Counted from the stretch's first letter, positions 19,801 to 29,800 are shown. The stretch is DNA of 64,000 nucleotides from JAAYJT01 sp037445555 (GCA_037445555.1 JBBIKG010000008.1:1-64000), one strand, 5' to 3'. The notes: generated by a model from the sequence alone, not told the origin. Made by a program: numbers and translations.

Positions 19801-20144
19801 CGCGTGGCGGTACCGTAGGCCATGACGACCACTTCGTCAAGCGCTTCGGCTGTGGGCTCCATCACCACATTAATAACATTTCTTCCGGCGATGGCTATTT
19901 CCTGGGTCCTCATGCCAATAAAACTGAAGACCAAAGTAGTAGCGTTTGCCGGAACATTCAGCGTGTAATTACCGTTGACATTGGTCACCACACCGGTGGT
20001 AGTGCCCTTGACCACGATAGATACACTGGGTATGCCTTTGCCATCCTCGCTGCTGGTTACAGCTCCGGTGATGGTCCGCTGAGCATACGCTACCTGCACT
20101 GCTGATAGCATGCAGGCAAGCAGAAACAACGCAATTTTTCTCAT
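16878..20144 (-). CDS. SusC/RagA TonB-linked outer-membrane transporter (pair 2)
   Basis: TonB-dependent importer, 1088 residues. Seen: signal peptide (about 1-21), carboxypeptidase-regulatory-like domain at 23-97 that is almost identical at protein level to that of pair 1, the segment LDEVVVMAYG, the plug with 'FSNAPLYVVDG', and the barrel. Unlike the other three, the last strand ends FTFGLDLSL, in Leu rather than an aromatic residue, although a penultimate-strand Phe is kept. The upstream region carries the shared leader element (20152-20163) and the TATATTAG element (20290-20297). It is translated from the ATG at 20144. Confidence 0.95.
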   Translation of the reverse strand: MRKIALFLLACMLSAVQVAYAQRTITGAVTSSEDGKGIPSVSIVVKGTTTGVVTNVNGNYTLNVPANATTLVFSFIGMRTQEIAIAGRNVINVVMEPTAEALDEVVVMAYGTATRGTFTGSATVVGSQKIESRPISNISRAIEGQTPGVQVTSGSGQPGAGQDIRIRGFGSVNFSNAPLYVVDGAPYDYALSNLNPADIESITILKDAAATALYGNRAANGVIMVTTKRGNKDRSTFTVRATQGFSTRGLDEYELIGEKDYYPVNWESYRNSLAYSRTINLPLADASKVASGTWGNRNASGLQVYSNTGLGIPNTNFNDIFQNLLFNPYNIDPTQIMLENGTLNPAATLIYTQEDLDWEKQLLRLGDRKEFNVTFSGGSQKSDHYVSLGYLDDKGYLIESDFKRFTGRINMNSQLKSWFKTGFNLAANRSQSQSARDGSSTGFVNPFRWTRSIGPIYPIWGVYQFGNTVGKTPGTYAVDDYGNKIFDWGQIAGIPNRASGASPGRHAVAETLWNDDLFTRNVINAKTYGEFRLMEGLALTFNFSLDVNAYNSANFDNRFVGDGSPAGRSSRTNSLSTTNTNSQLLSYKKNMGKHGFDFLAGHENYSYKYEYFYGFRQDIILDGNTELVNFTTTNSLTSYVDNYRQESYLGRVNYDFDGKYLLSGSFRRDGSSRFYKDNRWGNFFSFGLGWRIDKEKFLAKQAWINMAKLRASYGQVGSDALGGGSNYYAWQALYLLGRNNATEPGMYQSKLESRGLKWESNHNWGVGLDFGFFNRMVGTIEYFNRSSLDLLFDVPLPISSGITSELKNIGSVENRGIEFRLGTDIIQKKNFTWNIDVNFTKFTNEIKKMPLDKDGKPQEIISGTKKLMVGKGIYDYWLRVYKGVDPADGAALYAWDRKLALTNIRVFDKDTLTTNPSHALYDFKGSAIPDLLGGFTNSFKYRNLELTVLLSWQLGGYVYDSPYASLMSAGNYGGSYHVDILNRWQKPGDKTDVPRLDAAQTSNFGAGSTRWLIDASYLNVRAVNLYYDLPKSLAQKLTLQRAKAYFSAENLRLFSKRRGMDVNQAFSGVPGNFYQPARIFTFGLDLSL

Positions 20145-20151
20145 AAGACTT

Positions 20152-20163
20152 GATTTTGGTTAG
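20152..20163 (-). promoter_or_regulatory. Conserved susC leader element, copy 2
   Basis: Minus strand CTAACCAAAATC, ending 7 nt before the ATG of susC 2; same string as the element at 9829-9840. Confidence 0.55.
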
Positions 20164-20289
20164 GAAATGTTTGAAAAGGTTGATAATACCTGAATATTGT
20201 AATAAAACATTATGTCAGCTAAGTGACTGATTTTATATGGTGTTACAAAATTTTGGCACCAGAGTATGTTCCATTCCGAAAAGCGAGTG

Positions 20290-20297
20290 CTAATATA
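20290..20297 (-). promoter_or_regulatory. TATATTAG promoter-like element, susC pair 2
   Basis: Minus strand reads TATATTAG followed by CAC, one base off the TAnnTTTG -7 consensus, 146 nt before the ATG. The same TATATTAGCA core precedes susC 3 and susC 4, always 130-230 nt upstream, which supports a common promoter type with a long leader. Confidence 0.4.
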
Positions 20298-20338
20298 ACA
20301 ATTTTTAATATTCTGCTTTTCAAACTCTTTTTTTTTTA

Positions 20339-20372
20339 ACAAAAAGAGGCTGCCCTTGTGAGGCAGCCTCTT
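20339..20372 (-). terminator. Terminator of susC-susD pair 3
   Basis: An 11-bp perfect stem (20344-20354 with 20362-20372, AAGAGGCTGCC) with a 7-nt loop, followed on the minus strand by TTTTTGTT. It starts about 20 nt after the stop of susD 3. Confidence 0.85.
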
Positions 20373-20392
20373 CGTGTTAAAAAGAAATTTCG

Positions 20393-21814
20393 TTACGGAA
20401 CATCCCACCACACTCGCATGGTGACTGATTTGTCCTTTGGCATATTTACGCCATTATACAACCTTTCATCCTGCGGGTAGATAAACCTGCGGGGGATGAC
20501 ACCGGCAGTAACGTTTCCTACAGCGGGAGTCAGGGTCGGAATACCGGTTCTTCTCCAGTCGCAATAAGCCTCGGGCTGCATATACAGGTGGGTATATTTG
20601 GCGAGGATGATTTGCTGGATAGTGATGTTGGCATCCGTAATTGCTCCGTAGTTGGTGGTGACCCATGCGGCATCGGCCACACCGTACTGCGACAGTGAGG
20701 CATTGATACCATCGCGCAGCGCCTGTGCAGCACCGGCGGTGCTGGTACGGAAACGCCATTCGGCCTCTATAAACTTCACCTCGGCAAAGGTCATGTAGTA
20801 AGCCGGTGAGTTGCGACTGGCCATGGCGGGTCCGGCCCAGTTGGCAGAAGTAAGCTGGGCACCGGGATTTGAGCCCACATATGTTGTGGGTACAGTAAAA
20901 CTGGTCGCACTGGTGCCCGAGAAATACCTGGGCCGGCGCGGGTCGGAATTGGCATTCATCAGGTTAACGATGTACGCACCGGCCCTGATGTCGCCACGAT
21001 TGGTTTCGAAGTTATACACAGGACCTGTTTCTACAGAAGGGGTACCAAAAGTAAACTGGAAATTGTCGGCATTTGCAGCCAGCAAACCTCCGGCGGTTAT
21101 CAATTGTCCAACAGTGGTCCAGTTGCCGTCGCGTTTTTGTTTATGCAGCGCATACTTCAATTTCAGCGACCGGGCAGCCTGAGCCCAACGGGTAATATTG
21201 CCCCTGTAAATCAGGTCGTCCACGGTGCCGGGCGCCGGAACGCCCAGGGGTGCAGCCGTAGCGAATTTTGCAATGGCATCGTCGAGCAGGGTATTGATGG
21301 TGGTAAAAATCTGCTGCTGCGTATCATAGGGCGACTGCAGTTTGGTTTCTCCAATCAACGCCTGGCTGTAAGGAATGTCATCCCAAACATCGGTGAGCAT
21401 GCCCAGCACATGAGCGGTCATCACGTTGATAACACCTATGTAGTGGATAGCACCGAGGGCGGTTGCTTTTTCCCTGGCTTTGGCCAGGTCTTTAAGCGCC
21501 CCGCCGTAAATGGTATTCCACAGGTTATTGATGTCCGACTCACTCTGCTGGTAGGTTTCAAAACCGTAGGCCTGGCGGTCAACACCCGATGAGTGTTGCA
21601 TCCAGATGGCCGGGAAACGGGCATAGTCGCCGGCATAGCAATAGGCTACGGCAGCGGCGGCCGAAGGTAACAGCAGATTCAGGGGAACATCTGAAGGAGA
21701 GTTCGGATTGATGTTGTAATCAGGGTCGATCCATTTCTCGCACGAGCTGAATAGCAAAAGGAATGAGAGCGAGAATGCTGCGATAATCTTATGTATATTT
21801 TTCATGTCTGGCAA
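20393..21814 (-). CDS. SusD-like_2-type outer-membrane lipoprotein (pair 3)
   Basis: Partner lipoprotein of the third SusC, from the SusD-like_2 branch rather than classical SusD/RagB. Seen: lipobox cysteine at residue 25 (LLFSSC), the branch-typical 'DINNLWNTIYGGALKDLAKA' and 'VINVMTAHVLGMLTDVWDDIPYSQA' segments, and 'SPAYYMTFAEVKFIEAEW' in the second half. The length of 473 residues is normal. The true start could be the ATG at 21805 (MKNIHKI), because the listed N-terminus adds only three residues. The susC stop is 3 nt upstream, so translation is probably coupled. The ligand is unknown. Confidence 0.92.
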   Translation of the reverse strand: MPDMKNIHKIIAAFSLSFLLLFSSCEKWIDPDYNINPNSPSDVPLNLLLPSAAAAVAYCYAGDYARFPAIWMQHSSGVDRQAYGFETYQQSESDINNLWNTIYGGALKDLAKAREKATALGAIHYIGVINVMTAHVLGMLTDVWDDIPYSQALIGETKLQSPYDTQQQIFTTINTLLDDAIAKFATAAPLGVPAPGTVDDLIYRGNITRWAQAARSLKLKYALHKQKRDGNWTTVGQLITAGGLLAANADNFQFTFGTPSVETGPVYNFETNRGDIRAGAYIVNLMNANSDPRRPRYFSGTSATSFTVPTTYVGSNPGAQLTSANWAGPAMASRNSPAYYMTFAEVKFIEAEWRFRTSTAGAAQALRDGINASLSQYGVADAAWVTTNYGAITDANITIQQIILAKYTHLYMQPEAYCDWRRTGIPTLTPAVGNVTAGVIPRRFIYPQDERLYNGVNMPKDKSVTMRVWWDVP

Positions 21815-21817
21815 TTA

Positions 21818-24800
21818 TTAGAAGTTTAACTTAAGACCAACCGTAAATGTCTTTGTGCCGGGCATGTTGAAGTATTCAAGTCCCTGTGCATTGTTCGAGC
21901 CATAGAGGCTGGTTTCGGGGTCAACACCTGAAAACGGGGTATCCAGCCACAGGTTGCGTCCGGTAGCATAGATTTCGGCACCATACAGGAAGGCTTTGCC
22001 GACGAGTTTTGCAGGCAACGTGTATGAAAGCGTCACCTCGCGAAGGCGCACCCAGTCGGTTGCTTCAACAAACTGCGATCCGGCGCCAAAGAAACCGCCG
22101 CCTTCGTTCTGATACCACGATTGGTTCAGAGTCATCGGGATGGAAACCTTGGTGCCAATGCCTTCCGAATTCAGCGTGGAGAGGCCTACACCATCGTATT
22201 TGTAAGTAGCTCCCCGCTGTTCGGTATCTTTGTGCGTACCGAACTGATACATGGCTCCCTCGGTTCCGTTCCACATATAACCTCCTTTTTTCACTTCGAT
22301 CAGGAAGGTGAAGTTGATGCCTTTAAAGCTGAGTCCGTTGTTGATGCCCAGGGTATAGTCGGGCAGCACATCGCCTAGCGCTGCATCTGCGGCAGACAGG
22401 ATCGGCCAGCCGTATTTGGCATTGGCAACACCGCCTATGGTAGCGCGGTCGTCTATGATCAGGTTTCCGTTTTTGTCTTTGCGGAATTCGCTGCCAAAGA
22501 TGCTTCCATACGAGTTACCTACAACGGCGCGGGCCTGAGCAGAGGTAAACCCACCGAGGAATACGTTGGGAACGCCTTCGGCCAGCGACAGAACCTTGTT
22601 CTTGTTGCGGGTAAAGTTGAAGTTCATGTTCCAGTGGAAATCTTTGGTTTTAACCGGGCTGAGTGACAGAACGGCTTCAATACCTTTGTTTTCCATGCTT
22701 CCTGCGTTGAGGTTAGCGCTGTAGTACCCGGATGATTTTGCCACAGGTACAGCCAGGATCAGGTCTTCGTTGAGGATCTCGTAGTAGGTGAGATCAAGAC
22801 CGACTTTTCCTTTCAGGAACCTCAGATCGGCTCCTACCTCCCAGGTGGTGGCTTTTTCGGGCTTGAGATTGGCATTGGGCAGGGTGTTGGTTACCGTAAA
22901 GCCCGATGACCCAAAGGCAGGGAATGAGATGGCCGTAGTGGTCCAACCGTCGCCAAAGGCAGCCGTCGGGAAGGTAGGCTGTGTGCCGTAGATAGGAGCA
23001 TCGTTGGCAATTTTTGAATACGATCCCCTGAGTTTTCCAAACGAAAGGATGTTGTTGTCTTTTAGTGGGGCCAACTCTGTGAAGATGAAGCTACCGCTTA
23101 CAGACGGGAACCCGAAGTTGTTGTAATCTTTGGGTAACGATGTGCTCCATTCGTGCCTGTAGGTGGCATTTAAGTAAAGCATCGACTGGTACGACAAACT
23201 GAGGTCGGCGTACATGGCCATGGTGCGTTTCCGGTTGAGCGATTCAAAAGCCTCCCTGGTTGATGCATTGCCGATATTCCGGTAATTCGGAATTACCAGA
23301 GTGGTGCCACGCATAAATACATTCTGCATCCTGGTCTGATACAGGTTATTACCAAGAATAAGAGCAGATGATAGTCCGGGGATAAACTCGCGGTTGATGG
23401 TCAGGAACACATCCTGGGTGATGTCGTGATTGGTGTAATTATCTTCTATGATACGACCTGAGGCAATGGTACGCGAGCCAATTTCGAAAAACTGCCTGCG
23501 GCGGTCAGCATAAAAGTCGTTCCCGACGCGATACGTAAGATTGATCCAGTCGGCAAAGGTAGCAACCGTGTTAAAACTGGTGGTGATGCGGTCTACCACG
23601 TCGTTGAACGGGTTGTTGTTTACCGTCCAGTAGGGATTATCATACCCTCCGCCGCGATGCTGGTTCCTTTGTGTCCAGTTGGCAAAGCGGTATGACTGCC
23701 ATTCTTCCCATGGTTTGTCGAAACCTGCGGCATTGTCCCAGCTTGGAGCCTGACGCATAAGGCTGAGCATAACTCCTGAGGTGTTGGAGCCTTGCTGAAT
23801 ACGGGTACCGCCCGAGTTGGTATAGGTTACCTTGGCACCGCTGGTGAGCCAGCGTGAAAATTTATGCTCGGCGTTCATGGTGAATGAGGAACGGGTCCAC
23901 TGGTTGAGCGGAACGATTCCCTTTGAGTTCAGGTGTCCTACCGAGAAAAAATATTTGGTCTGGTCATTACCGCCCGACAACGAAATATTGTTATTCAGGC
24001 TGATTCCATCAACCCAGAAATTCTTGGCATTATCAATAGGAACAACCACGGCGCCGGCGTTGGCATCCGTTGATGGAACTATCACACCCTTAAAGTCGCC
24101 GAGTTTGGCATCATAGTAATACGGGTCTTTTGTTGTTTTTGAGTGCCTAAGGTCGGTCAGCTTCGGGCCCCAGGCAGAGGTCGAGTTATTGACATATGCA
24201 CCGGCTGAACCCTGTGCATATATAAGCTGCATGGGAGGTAACTGCGTAACCCGATCTACTGACATGTAACTGTTCACGCTGATATTCAGCTTCTTGCCGG
24301 GAGTAGCAGCGCCTTTCTTGGTGGTGATGATTACCACACCGTTAGCAGCCCGCAGGCCATAGAGTGCAGTGGCGGCACCACCCTTGAGCACGCTGAGGCT
24401 CTCGATATCGCTCGGATTGATATCCATAGCGCGGTTTGAATAGGCAACCCCGGCTGTCAGGGTTTCGGTAGCCAGCTGTGAGTTGTCGATAGGGATACCG
24501 TCAACCACAAACAGAGGCTGGTTGTTGCCGGTAATTGACGACATTCCTCGGACTACCAGGAACGAAGAACCACCGGCAGCACCTGTCGAGCTGGTAACCT
24601 GTACACCGGCCACCTTGCCGCTCAGGCTGTTCACCATATTGGTGTTCGACGATTTGGTAAGCTCCTCGCCGCCTACTGCCTGAATAGAATACCCCAGAGC
24701 TTTGGCTTCGCGCTTGATACCGATGGCCGTAACTACCACCCCTTCGATATCCAGCACGTCGGGATTGAGGCGTACATTGATCACCGACTGGTTTTCGATG

Positions 24801-25048
24801 GCCACCTCACTGGTTTTCATCCCTACGAATGAAAACACCAGTACACGCGCATTGGCAGGAACAGACAGCTGGTATTTGCCGGCCAGGTCGGTGGTGACAC
24901 CGATTGTGGTCCCTTTCACGACCACGGACACACCGGGAATGGCTGATCCATCCTCGGCGTTGGCTACCGTACCAGTGATTGTTCTTTGCGCCAGCACTGC
25001 CTGAAATGCAAATAGCATACAGACAAGCAACATTGTAATTTTTCTCAT
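21818..25048 (-). CDS. SusC/RagA TonB-linked outer-membrane transporter (pair 3)
   Basis: TonB-dependent importer, 1076 residues. Seen: signal peptide (about 1-20), carboxypeptidase-regulatory-like domain at about 22-96 (AIPGVSVVVKGTTIGVTT), then a variant EGVVVTAIGIKREAKALGYS box that groups it with the 'AIGIKREAKALGY' subfamily usually paired with SusD-like_2 proteins, the plug with 'NNQPLFVVDG', and a barrel ending FTVGLKLNF. That pairing is what is seen here. The leader element at 25057-25068 and the TATATTAG element at 25182-25189 lie upstream. Confidence 0.95.
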   Translation of the reverse strand: MRKITMLLVCMLFAFQAVLAQRTITGTVANAEDGSAIPGVSVVVKGTTIGVTTDLAGKYQLSVPANARVLVFSFVGMKTSEVAIENQSVINVRLNPDVLDIEGVVVTAIGIKREAKALGYSIQAVGGEELTKSSNTNMVNSLSGKVAGVQVTSSTGAAGGSSFLVVRGMSSITGNNQPLFVVDGIPIDNSQLATETLTAGVAYSNRAMDINPSDIESLSVLKGGAATALYGLRAANGVVIITTKKGAATPGKKLNISVNSYMSVDRVTQLPPMQLIYAQGSAGAYVNNSTSAWGPKLTDLRHSKTTKDPYYYDAKLGDFKGVIVPSTDANAGAVVVPIDNAKNFWVDGISLNNNISLSGGNDQTKYFFSVGHLNSKGIVPLNQWTRSSFTMNAEHKFSRWLTSGAKVTYTNSGGTRIQQGSNTSGVMLSLMRQAPSWDNAAGFDKPWEEWQSYRFANWTQRNQHRGGGYDNPYWTVNNNPFNDVVDRITTSFNTVATFADWINLTYRVGNDFYADRRRQFFEIGSRTIASGRIIEDNYTNHDITQDVFLTINREFIPGLSSALILGNNLYQTRMQNVFMRGTTLVIPNYRNIGNASTREAFESLNRKRTMAMYADLSLSYQSMLYLNATYRHEWSTSLPKDYNNFGFPSVSGSFIFTELAPLKDNNILSFGKLRGSYSKIANDAPIYGTQPTFPTAAFGDGWTTTAISFPAFGSSGFTVTNTLPNANLKPEKATTWEVGADLRFLKGKVGLDLTYYEILNEDLILAVPVAKSSGYYSANLNAGSMENKGIEAVLSLSPVKTKDFHWNMNFNFTRNKNKVLSLAEGVPNVFLGGFTSAQARAVVGNSYGSIFGSEFRKDKNGNLIIDDRATIGGVANAKYGWPILSAADAALGDVLPDYTLGINNGLSFKGINFTFLIEVKKGGYMWNGTEGAMYQFGTHKDTEQRGATYKYDGVGLSTLNSEGIGTKVSIPMTLNQSWYQNEGGGFFGAGSQFVEATDWVRLREVTLSYTLPAKLVGKAFLYGAEIYATGRNLWLDTPFSGVDPETSLYGSNNAQGLEYFNMPGTKTFTVGLKLNF

Positions 25049-25056
25049 ACTGATTT

Positions 25057-25068
25057 GATTTTGGTTAG
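25057..25068 (-). promoter_or_regulatory. Conserved susC leader element, copy 3
   Basis: Minus strand CTAACCAAAATC, ending 8 nt before the ATG of susC 3. A second, partial copy (TCTAACCAAAAA) lies at 25129-25140 in the same leader. Confidence 0.55.
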
Positions 25069-25181
25069 AACTGTTAAAACTTTGATAGAACTTGACTTGG
25101 TTTGTTTCGCATACTTGTCATTCACATATTTTTGGTTAGACATATTTGTTAAAAAGAAGTGATTCAATTACCTACAATCTG

Positions 25182-25189
25182 CTAATATA
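25182..25189 (-). promoter_or_regulatory. TATATTAG promoter-like element, susC pair 3
   Basis: Minus strand TATATTAG followed by CAG, 134 nt before the ATG of susC 3. TTTTTG occurs about 22 nt further upstream, which could serve as the -33 box. Confidence 0.4.
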
Positions 25190-25271
25190 CTATCAAAAAG
25201 CATTTGTTACACAAAAATGCATAATTTTTATAAAAAAGTAAGCGCGATATGCAATCAAAGATAGTAAATTT

Positions 25272-25314
25272 AATGACAGGAGGCCGCCTCAATCCGAGGC
25301 GGCCTCCTGTCATT
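25272..25314 (-). terminator. Perfect 19-bp hairpin after susC-susD pair 4
   Basis: An uninterrupted 19-bp inverted repeat (25272-25290 with 25296-25314) around a 5-nt loop, starting about 20 nt after the susD 4 stop. It lacks a clean T-tract on the minus strand (ATTAAATTT follows), so it may act as a terminator or an mRNA 3' stabiliser. Confidence 0.65.
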
Positions 25315-25335
25315 ATCCTACTATAAGGTGTTTGA

Positions 25336-26820
25336 TTAGTTCGGCTGTACCAGCAAATTGGTGTTCAACTCAGTCTGCGGAATTGGCCATACATATACCG
25401 GAGAAGTTGACGGCAGGGCATTCACGCCAGCTTTGGCTCCGTGAGCAGCCAGGCGGCGCATGGTATCCATATTTCTGATGCCCTCGCCAAGGAATTCAAG
25501 GTTACGCTCAAGCATCAGGCGGTTCACAAATGCATCAGCATTGGCGAAGCTTGCCGTGGTAAAGGCGGTGCCACCGGTATTCGATCTCAGATACACTGCA
25601 TTGAGCAAGGCAACGGCGCGGGTAGTCACGCCATTCTGGCGTGCTTCGGCCTCGGCCAGGTTGAGCAACACTTCGGCATACCTGATCACTGGAGCCCAGT
25701 CCGAATGCGGGAACAGGGAGTATTTGTTGATGAAGTTATACACGGTACCACCCACCGTACTAGGTGATACCAGAACTTTGCGGGCGTCGGTAGCAAGAAA
25801 AGCGGTGCTTGACCAAACCACACTCAACGGGTTGATGGGATACTCATTGTTCCCGACCGTTGAGGCGGAGAAATAATGAGCCAGACCGTTTTGAGTACCC
25901 GGCAGTTCGGCTGAGGTCATTGGCATCGATAGAATGGATTCGGCCGTGGTGTAGGGTGTACGGAAAATGGACACAAATGTGCTGGCCAGTGCATTAGCTA
26001 CACCTGATGGAGACACGAATGGGGCAGCTGTCGGAACGATTTTGTTGGCTTCGGTTATCACATTTGACCAGGCTTCCATGTGCAGGTACACCCTGGTTTT
26101 GAAAGCGATCACGGTGTTTTTGTGCACCCTTGTCACATAGGCCGCCGAATTTGCCGTTCCGGCAGTAACGGTTGGCAGCAGGGTTTCGGCGGTGTTCAGG
26201 TCGCTGAGAATCTGTTCGTAGGTTTTGGCCAGAGTTTCGCGTGCCTGGCTGTTATCTGCGCCCGATTTGGCAGCCTTCAGGCGGAGTATGGCTCCAAAAT
26301 TTGAAGCACCTGCCTTGTAGGGTTTGGCATAGAGCTGGATGAGATGGTGATAGGCTATCCCCCTTAGCGCTAAGGCTTCGCCCTTGTAGCGATCGAATTC
26401 GGCCTGAGTCAGGATGTTTCCACTGATAATTTTGGCTTTGCTAGCTTCCAGTCCATCAAGGAACAGATTTACACGGTTGACGGCCGCATAAATGGCATCC
26501 CACAGGTTCTGCACTTCGTTTGTGGAGGCAGTGATGGTGTGGTTCCAGGTCATCATACCTGTAACCCCGTTATTTTGAAGCATCAGGTAGTCGTCGCCTC
26601 GGATGTCATTATATACCTGGAAGCGTCCGCCAAGATATTGTCCGCTCTTGAATGAGGAATAAATGCCCCTGATCTGTCCTTCGATCCTGGATTTGGTATC
26701 GAAAGCTGAGAGGTCGCTGATGGCCGTTTTAGGCACCGGGTCGAGGTATTCTTTGAAACAGGAAGTGAGAAGCACCTGAACCAGAAGAAGCGAAATCGCG
26801 TATTTCAATATATTTTTCAT
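25336..26820 (-). CDS. SusD/RagB-family outer-membrane lipoprotein (pair 4)
   Basis: Partner lipoprotein of the fourth SusC. Seen: signal with lipobox Cys21 (LLTSCFKEY), a TPR-like segment 'YKGEALALRGIAYHHLIQLYAKPY' near residues 145-168, a family C-terminal region with 'LMLERNLEFLGEGIRNMDTMRRL', and the ending VYVWPIPQTELNTN. At 494 residues it is full length. The gene begins 18 nt after susC 4 and is followed by the 19-bp hairpin at 25272-25314. The ligand is unknown; pair 4 is closest in position to the ammonia-lyase homologue. Confidence 0.93.
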   Translation of the reverse strand: MKNILKYAISLLLVQVLLTSCFKEYLDPVPKTAISDLSAFDTKSRIEGQIRGIYSSFKSGQYLGGRFQVYNDIRGDDYLMLQNNGVTGMMTWNHTITASTNEVQNLWDAIYAAVNRVNLFLDGLEASKAKIISGNILTQAEFDRYKGEALALRGIAYHHLIQLYAKPYKAGASNFGAILRLKAAKSGADNSQARETLAKTYEQILSDLNTAETLLPTVTAGTANSAAYVTRVHKNTVIAFKTRVYLHMEAWSNVITEANKIVPTAAPFVSPSGVANALASTFVSIFRTPYTTAESILSMPMTSAELPGTQNGLAHYFSASTVGNNEYPINPLSVVWSSTAFLATDARKVLVSPSTVGGTVYNFINKYSLFPHSDWAPVIRYAEVLLNLAEAEARQNGVTTRAVALLNAVYLRSNTGGTAFTTASFANADAFVNRLMLERNLEFLGEGIRNMDTMRRLAAHGAKAGVNALPSTSPVYVWPIPQTELNTNLLVQPN

Positions 26821-26838
26821 GGTATTCAGATTTTAAAG

Positions 26839-29800
26839 TTAGAAGGTTACGTTGATTCCAAATGAAATGGTGCGTGCCTGCGGAACCGTGTTCCTGTCAA
26901 CACCCGGAGTCAGGTTGGTGTCACCGTTCGACGAAATTTCGGGGTCGGCTCCGGTGTAGTTGGTGAATGTGTAGGCATTGAATATCTGCGAGTAGATACG
27001 CAGGCTGCTCACATTGGCACGTTTGAGGAGGTTATTTTTCAACGTATAGCCAAGGCTGAGGTTCCTGACCTTGACAAAGTCGCCTCTTTCCATATTCTGC
27101 TCTTGTACCATGGAGGAACCATTCGATACGTTGTCACCCCATACCGGTCTTGGAATCGGGGTAATATCACCGGCTTTTTTCCAGTATTTCTCGGCAACTT
27201 CGGCAGAGTTGTTCCAGTTACGCTGGTCTCTCAGCCCGGCTTTTGATCCGTTATAAACGTAGAAATCAAAGGCATAGGTAAGGCCCAGGTTAAAGTCGAA
27301 ATTTCCGAAGGTAATGGTATTGTCAAGCCCGCCAAAGTATTTTGGAATGGGGCTGCCCAGAGGTTCGCCATCGTTTGAGATGTCCACCGAACGTGATACG
27401 TTGCCATCGGCATCGCGCCAGCCCGAAGTGGCCACGCCCGACTGATGGTTGTAAAACACCTTGGTGTAAGTTCCATCCCATTTTCCGCTTGTATTATAAT
27501 TCTTGCGCCAGAACACGCGGCGGCCGGTAGCCGGATCAACGCCGTCAGTTCTCACGCCCCAGATCATACCGAGCGGATAACCCACAATGGTTCTGTTGGT
27601 TGTTTCGAGCTGAGTTACTCCAGCCAGGAAAGGAACGCCATCGGCAAGCGAGGTTACTTCGTTCTTCAGGTAAGTGAAGTTAAAGTTGGTATTCCACTTG
27701 AATTTGGCTTTGTTGATGTTGTAGCTCGTAAGGGTAAATTCCAACCCCTTGTTGAACATCGAACCCACGTTCATAGGCAATACGTTGCCAGGGATACCCT
27801 TCGATGGCGACTGGGGCACATTGAGGATAAGGCCATCGATGTCGTTGTTGAAGTAGTTGAATTCAAACTGCATCCTGTCCCTGAGTATGGCAAATGATAG
27901 ACCCACGTCAAATTTGTTGCTGGTCTCCCACTTCAGGTCGGCATTTCCAGCCTGATTGAAGAACAGGGTGGCTTCCTGGTTGTAGGTTCCGGCTCCGTAC
28001 AAAAACAATGAAGCGTATGAACCTACTCCCGAAATGTTACCTACACGGCCATAGCTGGCTTTAATCCGGAGATCTGACAGGTAGTCGCCCAGCGAGCTGT
28101 TTTTGACAAACTCCTCGTTCGAGATGTTCCACATGGCAGAGGCTCCGCCAAAGTTGCCATATTTGTTTCCTGCTGCCAATCCGGAGAATCCGTCGCGACG
28201 GGCGCTGAAGTCGATATAATACTTCTTGTCCCAGTCGGCATTGATACGGCCAAAGTACGAAGTGAAGTAGTTTTCGGACAACATGGCTGTCGGAGGTTGC
28301 TGCGGAGTGGTGAAGCTGCCCTGGTAATCGGTAAAGAACACATCAGCTAATCCGGTTCTGCGACCTGACCAGCCGTTGAAGTTTGAATACTGTTCTTCAG
28401 ATCCGACCAGTGCTTTCAGGTTCAGTTTTTCGAACAGATTCATACCATAATTGATTGTGTTGGTCCAGTTCCAGCGGTTGCGGCGGTCAAAATAGTTAAA
28501 AACTTCGCCACCGTTGGTTCTGCCATCGCCATGGTCAGGATGCCAGAAGGTTTTGGACTCAACCAGGCTGTTGTCAAGGCCGAATACCGAGCGCAGGAAC
28601 AAACCCTTAATGGGTTCAGCCGTCACGGAAAGGTTGGTAAGCAGGCGGTCACTCTGGCTGTTGCCATAGTTTTTATCCTGCAAAAACACCGGGTGGAAGA
28701 ATCCAACAGGCTGGGTGTTTGTTCCCAGGCCCACGCGGTTGTTTGCCCAGTCAATGTTGTAGTCGCCATTGGGCAGGTAAACTGGTACCACCGGTGAGGT
28801 TACAAATGCCAGACGGCCTGCACCTGCCGTTGAGAAGTTAGCTCCGGCAAGCGATCCCGTATTTGGTGCGTTAGTGAATGAATTGGTGTAGTTGAGGCTT
28901 GCTCCCAGCGAAACCCAGCGGTTGAGTTTGTGATCGAGATTCAGACGGGCATTCTTACGAATATAATTGTTGGTTTTGATGATACCATCGTTGTTGGAAT
29001 ACCCTACTGAGAGGAAGTAGCTGGTGGTAGGCGAACCGCCCGAAACGCTGAGCGAATGGGTGTGCTGGAAACCAGTTTGATATACATAGTCGTTCCAGTT
29101 CGTATTCACATCGTTGCCATCCTTGTCCTTCTGTACAAAGTAGGCAGCGGCCAGGTTGTTGGCATTGGCACGGGCCTGGTTCTTCACTTCGATAAACTGG
29201 TAAGCATCCATCAGGTCATACAGCCGGTAAGCGGATGAGTACCCCATGTTGGCATCATAGGAAACGGTAACCTTGCCGGCAGCGCCCTTCTTAGTGGTAA
29301 TGATGATTACACCGTTGGCTGCCCTTGAGCCGTAAATAGCCGTTGCCGAGGCATCTTTCAGCACTTCGATGGAAGCGATGTCGGCCGGATTGATGTCGCC
29401 CAGGGCATTGAGAGCCGAATTCGTACGCGAGAGGTCACCTGTGAATACAGGAACACCGTCCACCACATACAACGGGCTTGAACTGCCCGAGATGGAGTTG
29501 AACCCGCGAACGCGAACCATAGGCGGGTTGCCAAGCACAGCATTGGGAATAGTAAGGGTTACCCCGGCAGCTTTCCCTTGCAGGGCCTGGTCAAATGTCT
29601 GAACAGGAATGGTCTTGATAGCGTCGCCCCGCACAGTAGTAATTGAACCGGACACGTCGCGGCGTTGCTGCACACCGTACCCGATAACTACAAACTCTTC
29701 GATGGCAAACACGTCCTGTTCCATAGCCACGCTCACCGTAGTGCGGTTTTCGAGAGAAACCTCGAGGGTTTTCAGACCAACCACCGAGAATACCAGGACT

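Noticed and set aside
20145..20160. The four susC genes as recent tandem duplicates
   Set aside because: Barrels and SusD partners are strongly diverged and even the conserved N-terminal domain differs at many third codon positions, so the duplications are old or the genes were acquired separately.
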